Positions 13,201 to 23,869 of a stretch of DNA of 64,000 bases are shown here, piece after piece. The DNA lies in the NCBI GenBank assembly GCA_028564925.1, contig CM053033.1, forward strand, positions 80,013,468 through 80,077,467. Direction: 5' to 3'. This DNA comes from Lithobates sylvaticus (lineage: Eukaryota > Chordata > Amphibia > Anura > Ranidae). The number at the start of each line of letters is the position of its first letter. The first letter of the stretch is position 1. A program made the translations under genes and the position numbers. The notes below the pieces were generated by a model. It was not told where the DNA came from, did no database searches, and saw only the letters and a program-made list of their open reading frames with translations.

Positions 13201-14985
13201 TGCCTCCCTATCCGTGTACCTATCGAGGAAAGGCTGCATCCTTTCCACCCTCACAGGTGTCTTCCCTTTTTCCAACAGACTCACTGGCACGTCCTTTTCC
13301 CTGTTTGAAGCAATAGGACAAAGGATGGGCACCTCCGCATCCGGAGCATTTGTGCTTGTATCGGCAAGATCCCCCAAACTTGTATGAACCATTTAGTTGC
13401 CAACAGACCCCCTTCTTTGCAGCGATTGTCCAGGGGTGGATGAGCCACCGGACCCGCCTTGAAAAAACTGACTCGGGGTCCTCACCGACGTCATAAGCCT
13501 CATCCACAGGCTAATATCCTTGTGATCCCACCGTAGGGCCTGGTGGATAGCCCTCCACTGACGGAAATGCTCGTCGTATCGTAACCAGGTGGTTCCCCCG
13601 TAGACTCTGTACACCTCTGTTATTTGGACGCCGTGGGAGAAGAGTGCTGAACAGTGTTTAGGGTTCTTCTCGCCAATCACACTCGCCATAATGGAAAAAG
13701 CTTGCAGCCAGTTATTGAAAGTCCTCGGAATGAGTCTGTATCGCCGCTTCTCCTCATTCTCCTTCTTGTGTTCCTCTGGCTTTACCATATCTAGGTTGAA
13801 CTTCTCTAGCGGCAGCAATGAAAATCTTTCCACTTACTCCCCTTTCCAAATGTTCTCCCTAACCTCAGGTTTTAGGGGAGCACCCAGAGGGCCCTCAAAG
13901 CAGACATAGACTTCGCATTTTGCCAAATCAGCCAGTCTGACAACATCCTGTTTTTTAGCCGCCTCACCACTCGTTGCAGCCTTGTCCCCTGCTGCCGCCT
14001 TGCCCGCCGCACCTCTGTATTATCCGCCACGGGGGGGAGTCGCCACTGCGGTCAGGGGCGTGGGGGCAACCCTGGAGCCGCGATCCCCCGGCCCGTCCCC
14101 CCCTTCCCCAGGTGAAACCCAGGCCACCACCGGGTTGTCCCACTTGCTCGACCCCGGCTCAAACCTCTGGAACAGTTCTTTTAAGCCTGATAGGAACCCC
14201 CGTAACCCCACATGCACCGGATCGTGGACCAACGCGACCGGGTTTGGCTCCGCGGGCAATGCAGCCCGCTGGCCTTGAGCTTTTTCACTGGAACTAGGCC
14301 CACCTCCTGCAACCACCCCCACATCCCCGTCAGTTCAAGCAGAACAGACAGAATTAACAGCTGACTTACCAGGCTGCCTAGGAAGGGTATCCGACCCTGG
14401 ATGCCGAGGATCTGCACTGCTGTCGACCCGCCTCCTCGCGCAGGATCTGCCCACCAATTTTCTTGGGCCTGGACCACACTCCCCTTTACCCCGCAGCCTC
14501 GCTTCGACCATCCGACCTCATCAGTCGCCTCTTTCGTTCCCGGAGGCGGCCGGCTGCAGCCTGGGAAGGCCCGGTGGCCATGGCTGTGCCATTCCACTGC
14601 CGAAGCCCCGCCCCCGCTGACTCATTGCAAGGCGCGGAGCCCGCATGTTCCTGCTCCCGACGTGTGGCAGGCTTAGTGGGGGCTCCAGTGCTCCTGGAGG
14701 CCCCGCCCACCAAGCTCTGTCCTTGAGGGGGATTCCTCCTAGGACCCCCCGCCACAGGCCCAGCTGAACCCGTTTCCCTGGTCATGTACACCCTCCGCTA
14801 TTCTTTTCCTTTTCTTTTCTTTGCTACAGGCTTCTCTATTGAAAGAGATCCCCTCACCTCCTGTTCTGGTGATATCTGTTACATTTTTGGTTTCCACTTT
14901 TTGTTCTGTGATAATGGTCATCTGGACAAACAAAGTCTTATTTCATCAGCGGGCACACAGACCACAATAAAAACCTAACGGAGCA
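10270..14985 (-). mobile_element. Ngaro-type (DIRS order) retroelement, fossil
   Basis: On the minus strand the recognisable parts come in the order known for Ngaro elements: a gag-like region with a zinc knuckle (about 13280-14980), reverse transcriptase (about 12240-13020, with an SPLGVVPKK block and an LPMGCSIS block), RNase H (about 11750-12210, with an ELFTDAAG block), tyrosine recombinase (about 11180-11690), and a last frame resembling the SGNH/GDSL-hydrolase-like protein of vertebrate Ngaro elements (about 10560-11100, with LDVLVLHVG and IKFDFLRLR blocks). The copy is broken, with many interruptions spread over all parts, so it is an inactive relic of moderate age. The terminal split direct repeats typical of the family were not resolved, so both ends are approximate. 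Confidence 0.8.
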
Positions 14986-14989
14986 TCCA

Positions 14990-15840
14990 ACTGTTTTACA
15001 CTTCATTCAAAACATAAAAAGACAACCAAGTTTTATCTATAAATACACTTCAATGCACGTGCACCTAATGCTCATTAAAATGATGGAAACGCATAAAAGC
15101 ACACCTGCTGATGCAGAGAAATGCATGGAAACCATCAAATGCATTTAAAGCAAGTCTCTTATGAGAGAAATATGAAGACTGCTATTGCTGGCTTGTGAAA
15201 ATGCCTTTTGCTTGGCCATCAGGTTATACTGTCCTCACAGAGCTAGAGTATAAAGACTTTTGGCTTTCCTCGGACCTTATTCATCTTCATGCTTTACACA
15301 AGCATCGGAAAATTATAGTGATATACAGGCCTTTCTGTGTGGAGGAAGAGGACTTGAAAGGGCTGAGAGCGGAGAATGAGAAGGAAAGCAAGTTGAGCAA
15401 AGTGGGAGAGAGAGGTCATCCATGCAACCGCACAGCAACACCAACCATCGAAGTCTCCTTTAACCGGTGTTTTTTGCACTCTGGGGTCCAATGAGGAATA
15501 GATTGATGTGTCAGACTACATTGGGTGCTGGGGAGTAGACAGCACTGAACAAGAGGAAGAAGTGAGAGAACAGTGATGTGCTAAAAGCAGAAGAAGGTTG
15601 TCCAAGAGCAGGGCAGTCAGATGAGGACACAAGGGACTAATTAACCTCTAGGATTGACCAATGGTGGGAGCTTTCCCAATATGTGCTTGGGGTACCAGAC
15701 TGGGCTTTTTGCAAGGGTAATTGGGGGAGTTGTGACTGATGAGCATATCTGCCTGTTCTCAGAGAGCCTGGAACTGGTTCACTTTTATTAAAATTAACCA
15801 GGACTTTTCCACATCATCATTGTGGATTCCACACATTTTA
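14990..15840. other. Intergenic, no gene seen
   Basis: No supported gene, RNA or element. The 99-codon plus-strand frame at 15195-15494 has no recognisable domain. Confidence 0.4.
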
Positions 15841-15847
15841 ACTATCA

Positions 15848-16126
15848 CAGAAGTCTCAAAACTATGGCTCGCAGGTCAGATGTGGCCCATTGTTTGCCTT
15901 TACCCAGCCCTTAGGACACCATTCCTTCCACTGACAACAATGATGGGACATTATTCCTCCCACTAATACTAACAATAGGGCACTATTCCTCCACTAAATC
16001 CAAGTATAGAGCATTGTTTACTGATGCCAGGGCATTTTCTACTCCCACTGGCCACAGTTGGGCCCACTTTAAGCCTGAAGGACAGTAAACTGGCCCTTTT
16101 TTGTTTAGAAAGTTTGAAGACCCCTG
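15848..16126. mobile_element. hAT MITE, 279 bp
   Basis: The element begins cagaagtctcaaaactat and ends aagtttgaagacccctg, giving inverted ends CAGANGTCTCAAACT. Flanks aactatca (15840-15847) and agctagca (16127-16134) match at 6 of 8 positions, as expected for an aged 8-bp hAT duplication. The inside has imperfect repeats built on gggcactattcctccc-like and cactgacaacaatg units. It is non-coding. Confidence 0.7.
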
Positions 16127-16715
16127 AGCTAGCACTCAGAAAAAAAAAATTATTTGGATTTTTGCTCCGTTTACAAGGAAAAATCTGGGCAGAGGATCAC
16201 TTTCAACCCATTTAAGAAGTAACCCTTCCTGTGTGGTTTTTACTGCATTTTGGTCTGTTGGCTCGGAGATACCCTTAGAATTATAGCTCCAGTCAGTTAA
16301 AATGGCATCTCCCCATGGTATGTGTCTCCACATTGAGGCCTGCTGGTGCTATCATCAAGCTGTGGTACCACTATTCAACTTTTACCCACCCATACCTGGG
16401 GCATCTTTGATTGTTTACTTTTTGGCAGTGGCACAGCAGATCAGAGCAGGACAACACTATATCCACTGGCATGTGAATTGAGGACAACCTTGTGTGTCTG
16501 CTGTGGAGTGCGGACTGACGTTCCTCTTTAAATTTTTGCAAACTTCCGAATTCCTCAAGCTGGCCGCAGACTGGAGACATTTTCATCAATAAACTTCACA
16601 ATGGATAACATTTACATTTTTGGGGAAGCAGTGAAAACTGACTTCTGACCACTTGGGTAAAGAAGATCAATTTAAATGTTTTGCAAACCTTTTTTTTGAT
16701 AATTTTTGCTTCTCC

Positions 16716-17113
16716 TAATGCCGCGTACACACGTTCGGACTTTGTCCGCCGGACCTAGTCCGGCGGGACTTCCCCACACACGCCCGGACTTCCGAGCGTG
16801 TGACTTGCCCACACACGCCCGGACTTCTCCGGCGGACAATCCCGCTGGAAAAAGTCTGTGGGAATGAACGGACTTTCCAATGAGCGGCAAGTCCGTTCAT
16901 TTCAAAAGTCCGGCGGACTAGCCTACTAACGGCGGGATTGTCGGCCAGACTGCCAAGTCCAGCGGACAATTTTAAAACAAAACTTAAAACCTAGTCCGCC
17001 GGACTTTTGGCGCCAAAAAGTCCGCCGGCGCCCACACAAGAGGGGATTGTCCGGTGGACTTGAGTCCAGCGGACAATCCCGCGGGATAGTCCCTTCGTGT
17101 GTACGCGGCATTA
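16716..17113. mobile_element. GC-rich palindromic MITE, TA-flanked
   Basis: The ends taatgccgcgtacacacg and cgtgtgtacgcggcatta are perfect 18-bp inverted repeats. The inside is made of many short copies of gtccgccggact-type blocks on both strands, so it can fold extensively. The TA at both edges suggests a 2-bp or 3-bp target duplication, so the superfamily stays open (mariner-like or Harbinger-like). Confidence 0.75.
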
Positions 17114-17429
17114 CTTTCCCTTGCAGCTCCACAACATAAGCACACACCCAATGGCCTGCAAGACCTCTTCCTGCAGTTGGAATCTGCCCTCATATGCTTT
17201 TGTCTGTCAAGTCTTTAGGTACCTATTGCATTTTGGGTATGAGGCTGCTTCCTGGCACATCTGTCCTCTATTACAGGCTGCAGATCCAGTGTGAATCCCA
17301 CTCTGTATACAAAAATGGATTTGCCCCTGATGTTGGACCCATTGATAAGATTAGTTACACAAAACAAATTGCATTCACATAGTATCTATAAAGCATTTAA
17401 AACCCTAATTTCCCTTTTAAAACTTTTCT

Positions 17430-18260
17430 GGCGTGTTACAGTAGTTGTATGCCAGGCCTGCACAAGATAGCAAGAGCTTGGACAGTCGGTGAATAGGATC
17501 CGTGAGGACATTTGCAGTTTTCTGCTGATTCAATTACTTCGATGTGCAAGCAGGCAAACAAAAGGCTGCACAAGGCGAATGTCGAGGCAGCCGGAATTGA
17601 TGCTGACAGGCAGAGCGCCATACAAAGCCGCCAACGTTTCATGATTTACCTCCGTTGCTTAAAAACCCATCGGGCCTCTATGCCATCCTTTTTCCAGATC
17701 GAAGAGGGAAAAAAAAAAACCTCTGTGAACACTGCTCAGGCCGAGCTGCTGAAAGAAGCAGAGTCTTGGAATAGCTTCCCGCGACCAATCTCTGCAGCAA
17801 AATAAATGTACGAAGCTTGTAATAGCTTTACATTATAATGAAACATAATACGGCTATTAAAGAGGCTGTTTTCAGCCGCTGCATTATAGAGCAATATCTT
17901 TGCCTCCTTAAATAAGCCATTTATCTCTCGACTCCACGCTGCCGATGGTAATCCCCCCACTCTTACAACAAAACACTAATTTTGGAAATGCTGTTTGTAA
18001 GTAATCAGAATGAAATACTGAAAAGCTTTAGCGTCGTTTGCGGGAAAATACTGAGTCGGCAGGAAAGAGGGGCTGTGTGGCGGAGAAAATGTCTGATTAT
18101 TATAACAAGGCGTTTAGTATAAATCAGGCCACGATACTGGCTGGTGTTGTAGACGCTGGCAGTTTGCATTCAGTTTTGTGCTTTTATGGAGTTGGGAGTA
18201 AATGATTGGCAAGATGGCTTGGGAATTTGGGAGAAGGGACACGGTATTCGAGGAAAGTCA
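17430..18260. other. Possible conserved non-coding element
   Basis: This stretch lacks repeat signatures and protein-like frames and contains many ATTA/TAAT cores, for example cattataatgaaac and ggctattaaagagg near 17830-17870. That texture is typical of developmental enhancers in vertebrates, but this is an impression from sequence only. Repeats begin on its right at 18351. Confidence 0.3.
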
Positions 18261-18347
18261 AGAAAGCAACACATTTTGCAGATGAAAGGAGGTATTAGGT
18301 AATGTTCTGCAGAATTTTCCTGGAATGTTTTAGCTTAAAGCTCTAAA

Positions 18348-18350
<3 letters not shown>

Positions 18351-18400
<50 letters not shown>
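18351..18400. repeat. (TA)25 microsatellite
   Basis: An uninterrupted TA run of about 50 bp directly precedes the satellite array. Confidence 0.95.
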
Positions 18401-18403
<3 letters not shown>

Positions 18404-18691
18404 ATATGTGCCTGTCAGCAGGTAGATGGGGCAAAATCCTGCAGATCTCTGTAGAGGTCCACCATGGAATAATCTGCATCTTGTATCAATATGTATCAGG
18501 GAAAATGTCAGAGCAATGTTCTGCAGATCTCTGTAGAGGTCAGTAATGGAATAATCTGCTTTTATATAGATATGTATCAGGAAGGAGTTGGACCAGAGCA
18601 ATGTTTTGCAAATCCCAAGAACCATCAATAGAATAGCCTTCCAGAAAATGTTGGTCGGGGGCAGATGGGATGGAGCAGTGCTTTACATATA

Positions 18692-19591
18692 CACTATATA
18701 GTCAAAAGTATTCGGACACCTGCCTTTACACGCACTTCAATGGCATCCCAGTCTTCGTCAGTGGGGTTCAATATTGCGTTGGCCCACCCTTTGCAACTAT
18801 GGCAGCCTCAACTCTTATGGGAAAGCTGTCCACAAGGTTTGGTAGTGTGTCTATGGGAATGTTTGACCATTCTTTCAGAAGTGCATTTGTGAGGTCAGGC
18901 ACTGATGTTGGACAAGAAGGCCTGGCTCGCAGTCTCCTCTAATTCATCCCAAAGGTGTTCTAGCGGGTTGAGGTCAGGACTCTGTGCAGGCCAGTCAAGT
19001 TCCTCCACCCCAACCTCACTCATCCATGTCTTTATAGACCTTGCTTTGTGCACTGGTGTGCAGCCATGTTGGAACAGGAAGGGGCCATCTCCAAACTGTT
19101 CCCACAAAAGTTGGGGGCATGAAATTGTCCAAAGTGTCTTGGTATGCTGACGCCCTAAGCGTTCCCTTCACTGGAACTAAGGGGCCAAGCCCAACCCCTG
19201 AAAAACAACCCCACACCATAATCCCCCCTCCACCAAACGATTTAGAACAGTGCACAAAGCAAGGTCCATAAAGACATGGATGAGCGAGTTTGGAGTCCTG
19301 ACCTCAACCCGCTAGAACACCTTTGGGATGAATTAGAGAGGAGACTGCGAGCCAGGCCTTCTTGTCCAACATCAGCGCCTGACCTCACAAATGCGCTTCT
19401 GGAAGAATGGTCAAACATTCCCATAGACACACTCCTAAACCTTGTGGACAGCCTTCCCAGAAGAGTTGAAGCTGTTCTAGCTGCAAAGGGTGGGCCAACT
19501 CAATATTGAACCCTACAGACTAAGATTAGGATGTCATTAAAGTTCATGTGCGTGTAAAGGCAGGCGTCTCAATACGTTTGACAGTATAGTG
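18692..19591. mobile_element. Tc1-derived element with two facing 3' halves
   Basis: TA flanks (18690-18691 and 19592-19593) enclose inverted ends CACTATATAGTCAAAAG and cgtttgacagtatagtg. Both halves are the 3' half of a Tc1 transposase gene. On the minus strand (about 19255 down to 18895) frames show GGIMVWGCFSG, FLFQHG and DWPAQSPDLNPLEHLWDE. On the plus strand (19276-19509) a frame reads SPDLNPLEHLWDEL to the normal end AAKGGPTQY. The N-terminal DNA-binding part is absent from both, so it cannot make a working transposase and moved in trans. The copy at 37832-38739 has the same design, so this is a family and not a one-off rearrangement. Confidence 0.85.
19276..19509 (+). pseudogene. Tc1 transposase C-terminal remnant
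   Basis: A 77-codon frame covers the last quarter of a Tc1 DDE transposase: the third catalytic region (DLNPLEHLWDEL, with its Glu) and the C-terminal tail ending VLAAKGGPTQY. The first two catalytic Asp regions are not in this frame. It is part of the palindromic element at 18692-19591 and is not expected to work. Confidence 0.8.
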
Positions 19592-19628
19592 TATTTAAAA
19601 ATGCCCAGTAGTGGAATAATCTGCAGAT

Positions 19629-22538
19629 CAGTGGCAGCTGGCTCAATTTTTGGGGGGCGGCAAATCAACCTGCCGCCCCCCCCATTCGTTTGGTCAATCC
19701 CCCCACCTCCATCGCTTGCTTGTCTGCCCATCAGCCCCCCCCCTTACCCCATCTAAATCGCTGGCAGCTTTGGCACCTTTCTGTGTCTCCTCCTCCTCCT
19801 TGGGGGCTTTGCGGCGGCTTCCCTTGCGTCTCCTCCTCGGCGGATTCCCCCTTGGCGGCCAATACAATCGCTTCTCCTCTCGCTTCCTAATTGCCTGGGA
19901 GGAGAACCAGGAAGAAAATAGTGAATATTAATTTGCTATTGTCACACCACTGGGAGGGCTCGGGGCACAGTGCTCTGCAGGACCCCCCAGCAGTACAGAT
20001 TTCCCCCCTCAGTACAGACACCCCCCCCCCCCTTAGTGCAGTCACCCCCCAGCAGTACAGATACCCCTCCCAGTGCAGACCCCCCCAGCATTACAGACAC
20101 CCCCCTCAGTGCAGACCCCACCAGCAGTACAGATACCCCCCTCAGTGCAGACCCCCCCCCCAGTGCAGGCCCCCCAGCAGTACAGATTTCCCCCCTCAGT
20201 ACAGATACCCCTCCCAGTGCAGACCCCCCCAGCATTACAGACACCCCCCTCAGTGCAGACCCCACCAGCAGTACAGATACCCCTATCAGTGCAGACCCCC
20301 CCCCCAGCATTACAGAAACCCCGCAGCAGTACAGACACCCCCCCTCAGTACAGACATTCCCCTCAGTGCAGACCTCCCAGTGCAGACCCCCCCAGCAGTA
20401 CAGACACCCCTCCCTTAGTGTAGACCCCCCTCAGTACAGACACCCCCAGGACAGGCCCCCCAGCAGTACAGATATCCCCCCTCAGTGCAGACCTCCCCCC
20501 CAGTGCAGATCCCCCCCAGGGCAGGCCCCCCAGCAGTACAGATTCCCCCCCTCAGTGCAGACCCCCCAGTGCAGACACCCCCCCCCAGTGCAGACACCCC
20601 AAAAGACAGACAGTACAGACCCCCAGTGCAGATATCCCCCCCAGTACAGACCCCCCAGTGCAGACACCCCCAGGACAGGCCCCCCAGCAGTACAGATATC
20701 CCCCCTCGGTGCAGACCCCACCAGCAGTACAGAAACCCCGCAGCAGTACAGACACCCCCCCTCAGTACAGACATTCCCCTCAGTGCAGACCTCCCAGTGC
20801 AGACCCCCCCCAGCAGTACAGACACCCCTCCATTAGTGTAGACCCCCCTCAGTACAGACACCCCCAGGACAGGCCCCCCAGCAGTACAGATATCCCCCCT
20901 CAGTGCAGACCTCCCCCCCAGTGCAGATCCCCCCCAGGGCAGGCCCCCAGCAGTACAGATTCCCCCCCTCAGTGCAGACCCCCCAGTGCAGACACCCCCC
21001 CAGTGCAGACACCCCAAAAGACAGACAGTACAGACCCCCAGTGCAGATATCCCCCCCAGTACAGACCCCCCCAGTGCAGACACCCCCAGGACAGGCCCCC
21101 CAGCAGTACAGATATCCCCCCTCGGTGCAGACCCCACCAGCAGTACAGATACCCCTATCAGTGCAGACCCCCCCCCCCAGCATTACAGAAACCCCCCTCA
21201 GTGCAGACCCCCCAGCAGTACAGACGCCCCCCCTCAGTACAGACATTCCCCTCAGTGCAGACCTCCCAGTGCAGACCCCCCCAGCAGTACAGACACCCCT
21301 CCCTTAGTGTAGACCCCCCTCAGTACAGACACCCCCAGGACAGGCCCCCCAGCAGTACAGATATCCCCCCCCAGTGGAGATCCCCCCCAGGGCAGGCCCC
21401 CCAGCAGTACAGATTTCCCCCCTCAGTGCAGACCCCCAGTACAGACCCCCCAGTGCAGACACCCTAAAAGACAGACAGTACAGACCCCCCAGTGCAGATA
21501 TCCCCCAGTACAGACCCCCCAGTGCAGACACCCCAAAGTACAGACACCCCCAGGACAGGCCCCCCAGCAGTACAGATATCCCCCCCCCAGGGCAGGCCCC
21601 CCGGCAGTACAGATTTCCCCCCTCAGTGCAGACCCCCAGTACAGACCCCCCAGTGCAGACACCCCAAAAGACACAGTACAGACCCCCCAGTGCAGATATC
21701 CCCCCCCCCCCCCCCCAGTACAGACCCCCCAGTGCAGACACCCCAAAGTACAGACAACCCCCCCCCCTGGGTGCAGACACCCCCCAGTGCAGACCCCCCC
21801 AGTGCAGACCCCCCCAGTACAGACATATCCTCCCTCCTCCTCCCACCAGCTCTTTGGTGGCGTGTCTGTGTGGGTAGTGGGTACCATGGCGACCCCCCCC
21901 CCCCCCGCCCGCCGGCGGCCCCCCCACCACACACAACTCAGCTGCCTGTCTCAGCAACCTGGCTGGGCTGGCTTGGACCCCCGCCCCCCCCGTACCTGAT
22001 TACAATAAGGGCGCCGGGCGTCTGGAGAGGAGGCTCAGGAGGGCAGCTTTACAACTTCCAGCTGCCGTGCCGCCTGGGCGGAGCGGAGACACAGTGTTGT
22101 CACGTCATCAGCCTGTGTCTGCACTCTGCACTCCACACTGAGATGTGACAGGGCCGGTGTTGTATCACTATCCGTCCCCCATCACCAAGTGTCCGAGGTG
22201 TACTGCGCATGCGCAGTACACAGGACGCCCATATTCCGAAAATTGCCGAGGATGAACGGCGCCTGCGCCGTGAGTCCACTTTCAAGCCCACCATCCCAGT
22301 GGACATAGAGTTAGAATATAAAAGTGCCGAGCGCAGCGAGGCCGTGCCCGATGCGTGGCGAGCGAAGCGAGCCCGCGAGGGGCCCTCTCAATTTGACTAA
22401 CCCTATGTCCGCTTGGATGTGCCAAAAAAAAAAAAAAAAACCCTATTTTCAAATCCATGCATCCGGTGCCCTGCATGTAGATTAGGGGCTGGCACATGGA
22501 TTAGGGGGGCTGCGCCCCTAATGGACGGGCCACCACTA
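19629..22538. mobile_element. hAT-like element carrying a C-rich minisatellite
   Basis: The ends cagtggcagctggctc and gggccaccacta are diverged inverted repeats of the CAGTGGCGGCTGG type. Flanks ctgcagat (19621-19628) and atgcaggt (22539-22546) match at 6 of 8 bases, and the target is the satellite unit itself. No hAT transposase was seen. Most of the interior is the tandem array at 19978-21832. The right part (about 22190-22420) holds a tgcgcatgcgca palindrome and a repeated gcgagc motif (gtggcgagcgaagcgagc). Confidence 0.65.
19978..21832 (+). repeat. C-rich minisatellite with higher-order structure
   Basis: It is built from roughly 17-19 bp half-units of the forms cagtacagacacccccc, cagtgcagacccccc and agcagtacagatatcccc. 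A longer period is also visible: the variant ttagtgtagacccccctc recurs at about 20415, 20833 and 21304, each time followed by the same series (cccccaggacaggcccccc, then agcagtacagatatcccc). That makes about three higher-order copies of 420-470 bp. Stop codons are rare in every frame, giving long Pro/Ser/Thr or Gly/Cys open frames on both strands; none is a gene. Confidence 0.9.
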
Positions 22539-22686
22539 ATGCAGGTTATATACATACAAATCTGTCGGGCAGTAAAAGGGATAGATCAATGTTCTGCAGC
22601 TCTCTAGGAGATCAGTAATGGGATATTTTGCAGAATGTATCCATATGTATTTGTTTTAGTCAAGAGGGTTGAGCAGTGTTCTAGAG

Positions 22687-22919
22687 TGGGCATGGGGGGC
22701 ATGTTCTGGATCCTAGTCCCAACCCACCTGCCCGATCCTGCCAGGAAGCCGACAAGGCACACGGCTAATCACAGGCAGTGAGACATTTCCCGCTCCGCAG
22801 CTGCACAGATTGGGAAATGTCTCATTGCCTCTGATTAGCGATGTGCAGTGTCGGCTTCCTGGTGGGATCGGGCAGGTGGGTTGGGACTAGGATCATGAAC
22901 ACGCCTGAGTCCATCTCTA
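22687..22919. mobile_element. Palindromic hAT MITE, copy 1
   Basis: Flanks ttctagag (22679-22686) and ttctagat (22920-22927) match at 7 of 8 bases. The arms around atcctagtcccaaccc and gggttgggactaggat are close to perfect inverted repeats of about 45 bp, and the core around ggaaatgtctcattgcc also pairs. It interrupts a satellite unit. The copy at 62014-62208 is the same family. Confidence 0.7.
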
Positions 22920-23159
22920 TTCTAGATCGAGACCAGTAATGAAATAATCTGCAGAATATCTCAAGTATCTGTCAGGAGGTAAATTTAGCAATGTTCTGCA
23001 GATCTGTAGAGAAGCCACTAACAGTAACATCTGCAGTATGCCTGTATTTTTCAGAAGGTAGACAGAGTGGAGCAATGTTCTGCAGATCTCTGGAGAGTCT
23101 GTAATGGAATAAACTGCAGAATATATCAATATGTATCAGCTATGTCACTGGCTAAATCT

Positions 23160-23865
23160 TTTCTCTAGAACTTTCAGCCATAAGTGTGTTCTAAAAGTTG
23201 AAGGGATGGTGTGTAGGCTGTGCGAGGACGGAGGTACTCTATAATGGTGTATATGATCGCTGCGTACATCTTGATAGTCGAGGCTAAAATGATCCATGTA
23301 AATTCAGTTGCTGCTGACAGGACAAAATGGAACTTTTGCAACTGATGCCAAATTGGCACTGGTGATCCGCTTATCCCTCACATCTATATTATGCTCCTGT
23401 CACAAAGCAGACCCAACACAGCACCGTGCCAGGTGCGGATCAAGTATTGCTAATGGCCACCCTGCTATTAACTTAATTAAGATTTAGTTTCATGTTGTCT
23501 CTGTGCCGGCGATCCATACTGGGATGAGGAAGGAGAGGGAACCAAAGAATAGGGTGCACAAGTATCATCTTCCAAACTGCATCGCTCCAGCAATTTACGG
23601 CTCAGAGACCACTATTACACGATTTCCTTCTCTGCCATCAGCAGGTTTTCTGAGTTCCAAACAAGTCGTCTTTTTATAAGAAAATCATCCATTAAACACT
23701 GTTCACAACTTACAAATCCACTAGAAAGTTCTTTTGTCCTTTGTGATAGACAGCTTCTTCTGGCTATCATAATGGATACAAGTTCTTCAAACAGCAGCAG
23801 AGGGCAGAACAGAGGGCAGATGTTTAAAGAGAGGAATGTTGTTTTTTTTTATTCTTCGAGAATCC
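23160..23865. other. Non-repetitive DNA, no gene seen
   Basis: No supported gene or element. Composition is balanced and no coding frame is recognisable. Confidence 0.4.
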
Positions 23866-23869
23866 CTTA

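Larger units (their letters stand above)
18405..23150 (+). repeat. Satellite array of about 77-85 bp units, split by insertions
   Basis: The unit contains gagcaatgttctgcagatc, ctgtagaggtcagtaatgg, aataatctgcagaatat and caatatgtatcagg. Unit starts (gcaatg or close variants) are at about 18431, 18513, 18598, 18675, 22584, 22673, 22989 and 23072; uninterrupted neighbours are 77-89 bp apart. The array is cut by a Tc1-derived element (18692-19591), a 2.9-kb hAT-like element (19629-22538) and a small hAT MITE (22687-22919). Unit sequence resumes after each insertion. Only about 900 bp of the interval is satellite. It is non-coding. Confidence 0.85.

Noticed and set aside
13982-14791. Ala/Pro/Gly-rich frames on both strands
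   Set aside because: They lie in the GC-rich gag-side region of the Ngaro relic and are shadows or decayed remains, not host genes.
19890-21957. Long Pro/Ser/Thr-rich and Gly/Cys-rich open frames on both strands, up to 288 codons
   Set aside because: They are by-products of a C-rich tandem array with almost no stop codons; several frames are open at once and none has a domain.
18405-23150. Possible CRISPR-like spaced repeats
   Set aside because: The units are contiguous tandem repeats with no unique spacers, and the genome is vertebrate.
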